Positions 25,452 through 33,796 of a stretch of DNA of 64,000 nt are shown here, one piece after another; position 1 is the first letter of the stretch, and each line of letters starts with the position of its first letter. The notes under the pieces are model-generated. The model did no database searches, had not been told where the DNA came from, and saw nothing but the letters and a program-made list of their open reading frames with translations. The stretch spans positions 124,001 to 188,000 of the forward strand of contig NZ_JBBMFD010000001.1 in NCBI RefSeq assembly GCF_040096205.1, given 5' to 3'. The stretch comes from Solibaculum_A intestinale (GTDB lineage Bacteria; Bacillota; Clostridia; Oscillospirales; Acutalibacteraceae). Made by a program: the position numbers and the translations under genes.

Positions 25452-27122
25452 TCATTGATTCCAACGCTCGGAAGGTGGATGGTCCCGCAGCGGCGCACGG
25501 TCCGTCATCGTCGGCTTTTCGCTGAGCTTACGGGCGGTGCTTTGCCGGTAGGCGGAATAGGAAGAAACCGAATCCGATGGGGAATACCGGGCAGAAGGAA
25601 TGTCGTGCGTGTGTAGCTTCACCGGCTCGCGATGGGTGGGAAGAGGAAAGATGTTATACACCGGCGAACGGGAAGAACCCAGGCTGAGCATGCCAAACTC
25701 GGCGGCAGGGGCTTCCTGCCACTCGTACTTGGTCATCCGGCTGGCCGTATAACCCAGCAGCAACCAGAAGATGACCACCATGAAGGTCACGTCGAACAGC
25801 ACCGCTTTTTCAAAGAAGCCGTATACCCCATAAGCGCCGATAGCAGCAAAGAGCATGGGCAGCTCTTTGAGGTTTTTGTCCCGGTTTTTACGCAGGCAGT
25901 GGATCAGGCGCCGTCCAAACAGCAGCACGAAGGCGGCGAAAATGGACAAGCCTACCAGCCCGTTGGAGATCAAAATAGTCAGATACCCGTCGTGCAGGTC
26001 GGTATAGGTAAAGCCGTTGACCAGATATCGTTCGCCATAGGGAACGATGTTGCCCTTGCCCACCCCCATCAGCGGGAATTTTCCGAACAGCACCATCGAC
26101 TGCTCCAAGGAGCCCAGCCGGCCGCTGGACACTTCATATTCCTCCGTCCGGCCGATTTCCACGTTCATCGCCGCGATGGGCGAAGAACCGCCTCCGGTGT
26201 CCGCCGCAGTTGTTTTTTGCGTCTGAGTCTGGGTCGTCATGTTCACAAGCTGGGAAACGCCGGCCTGGCAGGAGGAACGGATGGCCAAGCTGGAAAAGGC
26301 CAGCGTCAGGCAACACACGGCCAGAAGCAGGCCGCGGACCGCCGACTTTTTTCCGGAATGATGGATGCTGCTTTGATAAAGCCGGTAAAAGGAATAAACG
26401 ACAACATAAGTAATGGCAAAGACCAGGGATGCATTGGAGTCGGACAACAATAGGCTCAGCGTGTTGCCCGCAAAGCAGACCACTGCCAGCCACACCGGGA
26501 TACGGCGTTTGCCCGGCGCCTGTTCCTTGCGCTTATGAAGCAGAATGTGGCAGCACACCATACCAATGACCGAAGAAAAAGCTGCCAAGTTCGGATTGGT
26601 GTAAAGCCCGGTAAAGCGGTTGTCCATAATGCCCAGGATGTAGTCGGACACGTAGAGCCGACCGGTAGGCGCGAAGGCCACAATCGCCAGGCCGCCCACC
26701 GCCAGAGCAGTAGACAACACCATGACAAGGCCGAAAATCCGATTCATTTCCCGTTTGGTTTTACGCCGGTCGGGTTCAGCGTGAAGACCGTAGAACAAAA
26801 AGAAGCAAACCGCCGCATGGTACAGCATGATCAGATTCATGCCAAAGCCACTGTCAATGTGCAGTAGGGCGGTAATCAGCCCCGCGCCCAGAAAAGCCAG
26901 CAGCACGCTTCCGTAGCGGATGCGGCGGGGACTCTTGCGGGAAATAAACAAATCAAAGAAGAATACGCCCGCCCATAGGAACATCAGCACGTTCACCACA
27001 ATGCCGGCGAAATCCCAAAAGCACACCGAACAGAAAAACAGATTCAGAATATACGCTGTTCGGAATACCGAAGGGTCGTGCAGCTTTTCGAAAAAAAGCA
27101 CTCTTTTTGTGCGCATATGCAC
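25452..27122 (-). CDS. O-antigen ligase/polymerase-like membrane protein
   Basis: A ~556-aa protein with ten or more predicted helices and a large external loop (about residues 290-370), followed by the conserved region LMGVGKGNIVPYGERYLVNG, HDGYLTILISNGLVGLSIF. This resembles the WaaL/PF04932 family that joins polysaccharide chains to a carrier or lipid. A ~70-residue soluble tail follows the last helix. The start is ambiguous: GTG here has AGGAG 6 nt upstream, with ATG 27116 and ATG 27128 alternatives. It stands alone, with no glycan cluster beside it. Confidence 0.82.
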   Translation of the reverse strand: MHMRTKRVLFFEKLHDPSVFRTAYILNLFFCSVCFWDFAGIVVNVLMFLWAGVFFFDLFISRKSPRRIRYGSVLLAFLGAGLITALLHIDSGFGMNLIMLYHAAVCFFLFYGLHAEPDRRKTKREMNRIFGLVMVLSTALAVGGLAIVAFAPTGRLYVSDYILGIMDNRFTGLYTNPNLAAFSSVIGMVCCHILLHKRKEQAPGKRRIPVWLAVVCFAGNTLSLLLSDSNASLVFAITYVVVYSFYRLYQSSIHHSGKKSAVRGLLLAVCCLTLAFSSLAIRSSCQAGVSQLVNMTTQTQTQKTTAADTGGGSSPIAAMNVEIGRTEEYEVSSGRLGSLEQSMVLFGKFPLMGVGKGNIVPYGERYLVNGFTYTDLHDGYLTILISNGLVGLSIFAAFVLLFGRRLIHCLRKNRDKNLKELPMLFAAIGAYGVYGFFEKAVLFDVTFMVVIFWLLLGYTASRMTKYEWQEAPAAEFGMLSLGSSRSPVYNIFPLPTHREPVKLHTHDIPSARYSPSDSVSSYSAYRQSTARKLSEKPTMTDRAPLRDHPPSERWNQ

Positions 27123-27509
27123 CCACATCTCCTGCCTAACAAAGAATCAAAACGGTAACAATCAAATAAAAAAGGTTTCGTCTAAAACGAACCTGTGTCT
27201 TTGTATAACAAATTATTGGTAAATTAGCCGTTTCATTTACAATGGGACTCATTATACATCAAACAAAAATCGATTGCAACTTTTGGTGAAAATGTTCAGT
27301 GAAAATTTACAGAATCCACATACTTTGTTCGTCTGCTTTGGCAAAACGAATCGGGGGATATTTCTAAAAAAATCAAAACTTAATTTCCCCCAAATTTCTA
27401 TTTTCAAAAATTTTCAATCTGTTCATGAATAAAAGCTAGCCAAGCCTGGTATTCGTATGTTATACTTATAAACAATGCACGATTCTAAAATTCTGGAGGC
27501 AAGCAACAT
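27123..27509. other. AT-rich divergent intergenic region
   Basis: About 390 nt between two divergent genes, clearly richer in A and T than the coding DNA. A TATACT at 27461-27466 is a fair -10 box for the flavodoxin-like gene, but its -35 is weak. No repeat, small gene or riboswitch was recognised. Confidence 0.5.
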
Positions 27510-27941
27510 ATGAAGTACAAAATGCGCATTCTTCACTATTCCAAATCCGGTAATGCCGGTAGCCTGGCTCAGGCTATCACCGAGGACCAGAAGGCCAAAT
27601 GTGACAAGATTCCGCCCGCTTATCCGTGTGAAAATGAGAAGCTGGTCATCATCGGCGTGGACGCGGATAAGAAATCGCCGGAAAAGCCGCTGGCGGACTT
27701 CTGCGCAACCCTGACGCCGGCCCGTGCGAAGAATGTCGCGTTCTTTGCCATCGGTGGTTCCTGCAACGAAATGATCGAAGAGCTCAAGAATATTGTCAAG
27801 GCCACCGGCACCAACGTGCTGGAGGAAGCCTTTACGGTGCAGGCAAAGAGCTCTCTGTTCAAAAAGGCGAAGCTCAGCGATGAAGATTTGAAAGCGGGCG
27901 TTGCTTGGGCTTCGAAAACCGTCGATTCTCTTCTCGCCTAA
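27510..27941 (+). CDS. flavodoxin-like protein
   Basis: A 143-aa protein with a flavodoxin-like opening (MRILHYSKSGNAGSLAQAI), then EKLVIIGVDADKK and KNVAFFAIGGSCNEMIEEL, the alternating strand-helix pattern of flavodoxin folds. The phosphate loop SKSGNAGSLA is close to the SxTGNT pattern but altered, so FMN binding is likely, not certain. It stands alone with a terminator behind it. It could carry electrons in anaerobic metabolism. Confidence 0.75.
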   Translation: MKYKMRILHYSKSGNAGSLAQAITEDQKAKCDKIPPAYPCENEKLVIIGVDADKKSPEKPLADFCATLTPARAKNVAFFAIGGSCNEMIEELKNIVKATGTNVLEEAFTVQAKSSLFKKAKLSDEDLKAGVAWASKTVDSLLA

Positions 27942-27981
27942 CGTAAAGACGAGCAAGCGGCAAACATAACTGCAAAAAAAG

Positions 27982-28018
27982 AAAAATCCCGTATTGGATG
28001 ACTCCATACGGGATTTTT
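27982..28018. terminator. bidirectional terminator
   Basis: Arms AAAAATCCCGTAT and ATACGGGATTTTT around an 11-nt loop serve the converging flavodoxin-like and DUF1540 genes. Confidence 0.9.
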
Positions 28019-28043
28019 GCATGCAAAAAGGAATCAGCCGCGG

Positions 28044-28214
28044 TTACCGGCCAAGTTCAAAAGACTTACAGTCGGTGCACTGATCCATGGTGGGGTGCTG
28101 TTCATGGGTGCCGACGAGAATGCGCTCGAGGGAGCAGTAATTCTCGTTGGAGCAGTGATGCTTGCACTGCTGAACGGTGCATTGGATGCAATGGTTCGCA
28201 TGACATTTTTCCAT
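28044..28214 (-). CDS. DUF1540 small cysteine-rich protein
   Basis: A 56-aa protein with nine cysteines in the DUF1540 spacing: CHANHCIQCTVQQCKHHC, then NYCSLERILVG, then DQCTDCKSF. The start ATG has a perfect AAAAGGAGG. DUF1540 proteins are common in spore-forming clostridia and probably bind a metal, but their role is unknown. The gene lies on the opposite strand to the frames that surround it and is easily missed because of its size. Confidence 0.85.
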   Translation of the reverse strand: MEKCHANHCIQCTVQQCKHHCSNENYCSLERILVGTHEQHPTMDQCTDCKSFELGR

Positions 28215-28392
28215 GGTTTTTTACCTCCTTTTTTGGGTTCCTCTTTATTCTGTCCTGGGCGCAAAGGTTTATGAGAGGGGAAAACTGTTTTTTAAAAACA
28301 GGCAAAGAAAACATGCAAATTTTTCTTTTTTCGCGCGCTTTCGGGTACAGATGCAGTATAATGAAGAAAAACCGGTTCGGGAGGCGCTTTTT

Positions 28393-29763
28393 ATGAGGGA
28401 ATATGAAGAAATTCTTTCGAGGCAGCGGGCCTATTTTTGTGAGGGACATACCCGCTTCCTTTCGTTTCGCCTGCGGCAGCTTTCCCTGTTGCAGAACGCG
28501 CTGCACGCCTGTGAACCAGCGCTTTTGGAGGCATTGCAGGCGGACTTGGGCAAAGCGCCATTTGAAGGGTATGAAACCGAGCTGGGCCTTCTTCTAGAGG
28601 AGCTTCGGTTTGCGAAAAAGAACCTGGCCTCCTGGATGAAACCCGTGCGGGTAAGAACCTCCCTGCTGCACGCCCCGTCCAAAAGCGTCATTGTAAAAGA
28701 GCCGCTGGGCGTGGTGCTGATCCTTTCCCCGTGGAACTATCCGCTGCAGCTGACCATCGCGCCGCTGATTGCGGCGCTGGCGGCGGGAAACTGCGCGGTG
28801 GTCAAGCCCTCAAGGTATGCGCCTAAGACCGCCGCGGTGATCGAGAAAATGCTCGCGTCCTGTTTCCCTCCTGAGCTCGTCTGCGTGGTGCAGGGAGGCC
28901 GGGAGGAAAACGAGGCGCTGTTATCGCTGCGGTTTGACCATATCTTTTTTACCGGCAGCCCAAAGGTGGGGCGGGTGGTCATGCGGGCGGCGGCGGAGCA
29001 TCTGACCCCGGTGACCCTGGAGATGGGCGGCAAAAGCCCCTGCCTGCTCGACGAAACGGCCGACCTTGCCGTTGCCGCCCGGCGCATCGCCTGGGGCAAA
29101 AGCCTCAACGCGGGGCAGACCTGCGTAGCGCCCGACTATCTGCTTGTGCCCGCCGCAATGGTGGGAGCCTTCGCCAAAGCTTTCCGCAAAGCGGTCCGGC
29201 GTTTTTATGGGGACGACCCGGTTCACAACCCCGAATATCCCCGCATCATCACCGACCGGCATTTCGAGCGCCTTTCTGGCTTGATGGAAAACGGCAGGGT
29301 GCTGCACGGCGGCCGTGGGGACGCAGTCCTTCGCAAAATTGAGCCGACCCTTTTGACCGGCGTCACGCTGGAAAGCCCGGTGATGAGAGAAGAAATCTTC
29401 GGCCCTTTGCTTCCCGTCTTACCATATGCGTCGGTGGAAGAGGCGTTTGGCATCATCGCCCGCTTGGAAAAGCCGTTGGCGTTTTACCTGTTTACCAAAG
29501 ATAAGGCCCTGGCCAAACGGGCGCTGCGAGAGGTTCCATTCGGAGGCGGCTGCATCAACGACACGGTCATTCACCTATCCAATCCCCGGCTGCCCTTTGG
29601 AGGCGTAGGGGAGAGCGGCATGGGCGCTTACCACGGCAAAAAAGGGTTCGACACTCTGACCCATGAAAAAAGCGTGCTGATTCATTCGGCAAAGCTGGAT
29701 ATTCCCTTCCGCTACCCGCCTTACAAGGACAAGCTTGGGATGCTCAAAAAGCTCATGAAATAA
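28393..29763 (+). CDS. aldehyde dehydrogenase (ALDH3-like)
   Basis: A 456-aa NAD(P)-dependent dehydrogenase that oxidises an aldehyde to an acid. Key residues are seen: Asn114 (SPWNYP), Lys138 (VVKPS), the FFTGSPKVGR loop, Glu210 (LEMGGKSP) and nucleophile Cys244 (GQTCVAPDY). Length and the short N-terminal part fit the ALDH3 class that handles fatty or aromatic aldehydes. The frame is open upstream, but this ATG has GGGAGGCG and the family start. TATAAT (in GCAGTATAATGAAG) lies ~30 nt upstream. Confidence 0.93.
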   Translation: MREYEEILSRQRAYFCEGHTRFLSFRLRQLSLLQNALHACEPALLEALQADLGKAPFEGYETELGLLLEELRFAKKNLASWMKPVRVRTSLLHAPSKSVIVKEPLGVVLILSPWNYPLQLTIAPLIAALAAGNCAVVKPSRYAPKTAAVIEKMLASCFPPELVCVVQGGREENEALLSLRFDHIFFTGSPKVGRVVMRAAAEHLTPVTLEMGGKSPCLLDETADLAVAARRIAWGKSLNAGQTCVAPDYLLVPAAMVGAFAKAFRKAVRRFYGDDPVHNPEYPRIITDRHFERLSGLMENGRVLHGGRGDAVLRKIEPTLLTGVTLESPVMREEIFGPLLPVLPYASVEEAFGIIARLEKPLAFYLFTKDKALAKRALREVPFGGGCINDTVIHLSNPRLPFGGVGESGMGAYHGKKGFDTLTHEKSVLIHSAKLDIPFRYPPYKDKLGMLKKLMK

Positions 29764-29863
29764 ATTGTTTGCAGGGAAGCGGGTAAAGAACACGTCCAGA
29801 AGGAATGGATTTACAGAAAGACGCGTAAAATTGGAAAAACGGGATGATACCGGGCGGGTTTTG

Positions 29864-29872
29864 TGGTATAAT
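29864..29872 (+). promoter_or_regulatory. extended -10 promoter of uppP
   Basis: A TG-G-TATAAT extended -10 element (TATAAT at 29867-29872) lies ~100 nt before the uppP start. No good -35 is present, which fits an extended -10 promoter. GCGCAGTTTTCCACTGCGC in the leader can form a hairpin. Confidence 0.55.
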
Positions 29873-29973
29873 CGCGAAGAACCGGATTGGAGCCGGCGGC
29901 TGTTTGACAGATTGGGCCGCCGCATTTGCGCAGTTTTCCACTGCGCAAAGTAAAATTTAACGAGGTGACGAGT

Positions 29974-30792
29974 TTGGATTTTTTTGAATTGCTCAAGGCG
30001 GTCTTTTTCGGCATCATTCAGGGCATTACCGAATGGCTGCCCATCAGCAGCACCGGCCATATGATTTTGGCGGATGAGTTCATGCAGCTCAAAGAGGTAA
30101 CGCCCGGATTTATCAACACCTTCCTGGTGGTCATCCAGTTTGGATCGATTCTGGCGGTCATCGTCATGTTTTTCCACAAGCTGAATCCTTTTTCGCCCAA
30201 GAAGAGCTTGGTGCAGAAAAAGGAGACCTTCTCTCTGTGGGGCAAGGTGCTTGTGGCGGTGGTCCCGGCGGCCATCATCGGCTTTCTGTTTGAGGACCAG
30301 ATTCACGAGTGGCTTTATAACCCCACCGTCATTGCTATTGCTCTGATTGTGTACGGCGTGCTCTTCATTGTGCTGGAGCTCAATAAGAAGAAGGCGCGGG
30401 TGGAGAACTTTTCCCAGCTGACTTATCAGATGGCCCTATTCATCGGCGTGTTTCAGGTGCTGGCTTTGATTCCGGGAACCTCCCGGTCGGGCGCTACCAT
30501 TCTGGGCGCCATTATTCTGGGTACCTCCCGCTATGTGGCGGCGGAGTTCTCCTTTTTCCTGGCCATCCCTACCATGCTGGGCGCCAGCGGGTACGAATTG
30601 TTAAAGTCTGGCCTTTCCTATACCGGCAGCGAGTGGGCGGTCATGATTGTAGGTACGGTGGTGTCCTTCGTCGTCTCGGTGTTCGCCATCAAGTTCTTGA
30701 TGAACTTTATCAAGAAGCACGACTTTAAGGCGTTCGGGTATTACCGCATCGTGCTCGGTATTGCGGTGCTGCTCTATTTTGCTTTCCACTAA
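29974..30792 (+). CDS. uppP: undecaprenyl-diphosphatase UppP (BacA)
   Basis: A 272-aa membrane protein with the two UppP signatures GIIQGITEWLPISSTGHM near the N-terminus and VLALIPGTSRSGAT in the second half. It removes a phosphate from undecaprenyl diphosphate outside the membrane, recycling the lipid carrier of cell-wall synthesis, and gives bacitracin resistance when abundant. The start used is TTG with GAGGTGA about 6 nt upstream; no ATG fits. Confidence 0.96.
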   Translation: MDFFELLKAVFFGIIQGITEWLPISSTGHMILADEFMQLKEVTPGFINTFLVVIQFGSILAVIVMFFHKLNPFSPKKSLVQKKETFSLWGKVLVAVVPAAIIGFLFEDQIHEWLYNPTVIAIALIVYGVLFIVLELNKKKARVENFSQLTYQMALFIGVFQVLALIPGTSRSGATILGAIILGTSRYVAAEFSFFLAIPTMLGASGYELLKSGLSYTGSEWAVMIVGTVVSFVVSVFAIKFLMNFIKKHDFKAFGYYRIVLGIAVLLYFAFH

Positions 30793-30807
30793 AAAGGGGA
30801 AGCGCTG

Positions 30808-30847
30808 CGCCCGGCTGTATTCAGATGGATACAGCCGGGCGTTTTTT
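30808..30847 (+). terminator. uppP terminator
   Basis: A perfect 13-bp GC-rich stem (CGCCCGGCTGTAT with its complement) and 8-nt loop are followed by TTTTTT. Confidence 0.93.
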
Positions 30848-30907
30848 GTTTGCCATCGGCTGCGGCAACCGGTATAATAAATCCAAACGATGAATCGAGG
30901 AGAAACG

Positions 30908-32626
30908 ATGAAGGTACTGCTGTGCGCCATCCATTCCAAATACATCCACTCCGCCTTGGCGCCCTGGTGCCTGGCGGCGGGAATCCGGGCATATGCAAAG
31001 GAACCCTTTGCGTATGAAATCGTGGAAGGAACCGTCAACCAACCGGACGAGGCGCTGATCAGCGCCCTGCTGCGCCCGGAGGCGGACGTGTTCGCCCTGA
31101 GCTGCTATATTTGGAACATTTCCTGCATCCGCCGTCTGCTTCCCGTTTTAAAGCGGGAGCGGCCGGGCTGTAAGGTGATTTTAGGCGGGCCGGAGGCATC
31201 CTTCTGCGCGGCGCGGCTGCTCAGCGAATGCCCGCAGGTGGACTATATCCTGGCCGGAGAAGGGGAGCGAACCCTTCCGGCCCTGCTGGACGGCCTATTT
31301 ACTGGACGGGTTCCCGCTTCCCTCCCGGGCCTTGCCTTTCGGGATGGAGACCGAGTACAGGTGAACCCACCGCCCCAGGTGTGCGAAGAGCCGCCGTCCC
31401 CTTATTGCGAGGACTACTTTACCGCCCTGCGTGGACGCATCGCCTACCTGGAAACCTCCCGGGGCTGCCCCTTTTCCTGCGCATTCTGCCTGTCCGGAAT
31501 TCATAAGGGCGTGCGCTTTTTCTCCTTAGAACGGGCCAAGCGGGAGCTTCTTTTGCTGGCGAACTCCGGTGCTCAAACCGTCAAGCTGGTGGACCGTACC
31601 TTTAATTGCAATCCCAAACGGGCTTACGACCTGTTTTCCTTCCTCATCGGGGAAGCGGGACGGTCCATCCCCAAGGGTGTGTGTTTTCACTTTGAGGTGG
31701 CGGCCGACCTGTTTGACGACGAAACCATCCGCCTGCTTTCCACGGCTCCGCCCGGTTTCTTCCAGATGGAAGCGGGGCTTCAGTCCTTCCAGGCGGATAC
31801 GCTGGAAGAAGTGAACCGCAAAACGGACCTGGAGCGGCTTTGCCGCAATCTGAAGCGTCTCCTAGCTTTCGGGAACATGCACATCCACATCGACCTGATT
31901 GCCGGCCTTCCTTTTGAGGGTCTGCCCCGCTTTGCCGATTCCTTTAACAGGGCCTTTTCCCTGGGCCCGCATATGCTGCAGCTGGGTTTTCTAAAGCTGC
32001 TGCACGGCTCTGCTCTTCGGCAGGCGGCCCAGCGCTACGGATACCGATGGACGGATACCCCGCCCTACCAGGTGGAGGAAAACCGGTTTTTATCCAGGGC
32101 GGACCTTTCCCGCCTTCACCGGCTGGAGGATGCTTTGGAACGGCTTTATAACAGCGCTCGGTTTTCCTTTACGCTGAGGTATCTCTTCAAAGTCACCGGG
32201 CTTTCGCCTTTTTCTCTGTTTGACGCCTTTGCTTCCTTTGTGGAAGAAAAGGGCGGCGGGGCGAACGTCCCCCTCAGTACGTATACCGAATGGGTGTTCG
32301 CCTTCTTTTCCAAGCAGCCCGGCGTGGAGAAGGCCCGCCTGCGGGACCTTCTTACCTGTGATCGGCTTTGCTGTGAGAACACCGGACGCATTCCGGCTTG
32401 CCTTCGGAAAAAAGACAAGCGGCTCAAAGCGGTTGCCGCCAGGCTCAAAGCCTCCGGCCGGTACACAAACCAAAAAGGAGCGCCCTTCGGCATCGCCATT
32501 TTGTATACGGGCGGCGAACGGATTGCCGTGGCCGATTATCAGGAGAAAGATCCAGTTACCAGCCGCTATCCCATCCGATTTTCCCCCTTGCCCTTATTTT
32601 TGCCGGAGCATCCGGGAAATGCATAA
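30908..32626 (+). CDS. B12-binding radical SAM protein (DUF4080-type)
   Basis: A 572-aa protein. Residues ~1-140 form a cobalamin-binding-like Rossmann domain (PEADVFALSCYIWNI, VILGGPEASFCA). The radical SAM cluster motif CPFSCAFC (Cys187, 191, 194) follows, with VDRTFNCN and the C-terminal DUF4080-like extension. The usual B12 DxHxxG loop is not clear. Such enzymes often methylate or rearrange unactivated carbons; the substrate is unknown. The ATG has GAGGAG 5 nt before it. It lies between terminators and may be co-transcribed with the next unknown gene. Confidence 0.88.
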   Translation: MKVLLCAIHSKYIHSALAPWCLAAGIRAYAKEPFAYEIVEGTVNQPDEALISALLRPEADVFALSCYIWNISCIRRLLPVLKRERPGCKVILGGPEASFCAARLLSECPQVDYILAGEGERTLPALLDGLFTGRVPASLPGLAFRDGDRVQVNPPPQVCEEPPSPYCEDYFTALRGRIAYLETSRGCPFSCAFCLSGIHKGVRFFSLERAKRELLLLANSGAQTVKLVDRTFNCNPKRAYDLFSFLIGEAGRSIPKGVCFHFEVAADLFDDETIRLLSTAPPGFFQMEAGLQSFQADTLEEVNRKTDLERLCRNLKRLLAFGNMHIHIDLIAGLPFEGLPRFADSFNRAFSLGPHMLQLGFLKLLHGSALRQAAQRYGYRWTDTPPYQVEENRFLSRADLSRLHRLEDALERLYNSARFSFTLRYLFKVTGLSPFSLFDAFASFVEEKGGGANVPLSTYTEWVFAFFSKQPGVEKARLRDLLTCDRLCCENTGRIPACLRKKDKRLKAVAARLKASGRYTNQKGAPFGIAILYTGGERIAVADYQEKDPVTSRYPIRFSPLPLFLPEHPGNA

Positions 32627-32688
32627 TTTCGCCAAGCGAAACCGATACTGAAAGGGAGAGAACGCGAGAAAATGACGGGGGCGGCAGG

Positions 32689-33225
32689 ATGAATCTGGTT
32701 CTATACGGCGACCGGCAGCCGGAGCTTCGGGAAACGCTGGTGCGGGCTTTGGCCGCATACGGCGGCGTACAGTATTATGGGGGCGGCGGGCTTATGTGTG
32801 ACCCGGCCGAGGGGCCGGTGGCCCATTATCTATACTGTGTCAAGGATCCGCTGCGGGTGGGAATGCCCAATACGGTTGTGGTCTTCGATTCCGACCGGGC
32901 GCAGGACATTCAGTACCTGCCCGAAGGGTGCCCGTGCATTGTGGACGCAGGGGATGCGGCGGCCTTGTCTTACTTAAAGTCCGTGGGTCACGCGGCTATC
33001 TGCTGCGGCACCTCGGCGAAGGATACGCTGTGCGTGTCCAGCATGGACTATGGCAACGCCGTGGTCAGCGTGCAGCGGGAGCTTCCGACCCTGACCCAAA
33101 CCGTGGTAGAACCAGGAGATGTCCCGCTTCATTTGAAAAAGCCCTGTGAGCCGTTTTCCATGCTGGCCGCCAGCGCGGTCCTCCTTTTGTCCGGCCTGGC
33201 GGTAACGGACGGCATCGCGTTTTGA
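32689..33225 (+). CDS. unknown 178-aa protein
   Basis: I do not recognise this protein. It begins MNLVLYGDRQPEL and contains a ~20-residue Gly/Tyr-rich stretch, then a beta-rich segment (TVVVFDSDR, CIVDAGDAA, AAICCGTSAKDTLCVSSM) and a C-terminal hydrophobic segment. The pattern of short strands and turns with Cys-Cys suggests a Rossmann-like fold. It follows the radical SAM gene by 62 nt, has a weak GGCAGG site, and is followed by a terminator, so the two may form a transcript. Confidence 0.6.
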   Translation: MNLVLYGDRQPELRETLVRALAAYGGVQYYGGGGLMCDPAEGPVAHYLYCVKDPLRVGMPNTVVVFDSDRAQDIQYLPEGCPCIVDAGDAAALSYLKSVGHAAICCGTSAKDTLCVSSMDYGNAVVSVQRELPTLTQTVVEPGDVPLHLKKPCEPFSMLAASAVLLLSGLAVTDGIAF

Positions 33226-33303
33226 GGCGGACGGGTTCTCGAAACCCGCGCGGTATCCCGCCGTTTCGGCAACCGCTCTAAGATCCGGTTTTACAACCGG
33301 CCC

Positions 33304-33344
33304 TAAAAGAAGGCCCCCAAGCATTCGCTTGGGGGCCTTCTTTT
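33304..33344. terminator. bidirectional terminator
   Basis: An 18-bp perfect stem (AAAAGAAGGCCCCCAAGC and its complement) with an ATTC loop separates the converging units. Confidence 0.93.
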
Positions 33345-33352
33345 GTCTGCCG

Positions 33353-33784
33353 TTACAGGTCGTAAATGTCCGACTGGGTCAAAATCGCAAAGCCGGCGTT
33401 TTTGAGCACCTCGATCGCCTTTTCGTTGTTCTCCACTCGGAGGATGACGTAAGCCGTGCCGCCGCTGCGGCTGACAAAGGCGTACAAATATTCAATGCTG
33501 ATGTCCGCTTCGGAAAGAATCTTCACCGCCTGGGCGAATCCGCCGGGCTTATCGGTAATGCCGATGGCGATGACGTTCGTCAGGGAAACGGTCATCCCCT
33601 TGTCCCGCAGGGCTTTCACCGCCACGTCGGGATTGTTGACAATGATGCGCAGAATACCGAAATCGGTGGTGTCCGCCAAAGACAGGGCACGGATATCCAC
33701 CTCATTTTCCGCTAAAATCTGGGTGATTTCCGCCAGACGGCCCTCTTTATTCTCCACAAAGATCGAAAGCTGCTTGATTTGCAT
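33353..33784 (-). CDS. tandem ACT-domain protein
   Basis: A 143-aa protein consisting of two ACT units: IKQLSIFVENKEGRLAEITQILAENEVDIRAL and VIAIGITDKPGGFAQAVKILSEADISIEYLY. ACT domains bind amino acids and regulate. It is last in the phenylacetate-CoA ligase/Ior operon and probably senses an amino acid linked to that pathway. Such ACT genes often sit beside phenylacetate-CoA ligases in clostridia. Confidence 0.9.
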   Translation of the reverse strand: MQIKQLSIFVENKEGRLAEITQILAENEVDIRALSLADTTDFGILRIIVNNPDVAVKALRDKGMTVSLTNVIAIGITDKPGGFAQAVKILSEADISIEYLYAFVSRSGGTAYVILRVENNEKAIEVLKNAGFAILTQSDIYDL

Positions 33785-33796
33785 GGAACACCCTCC

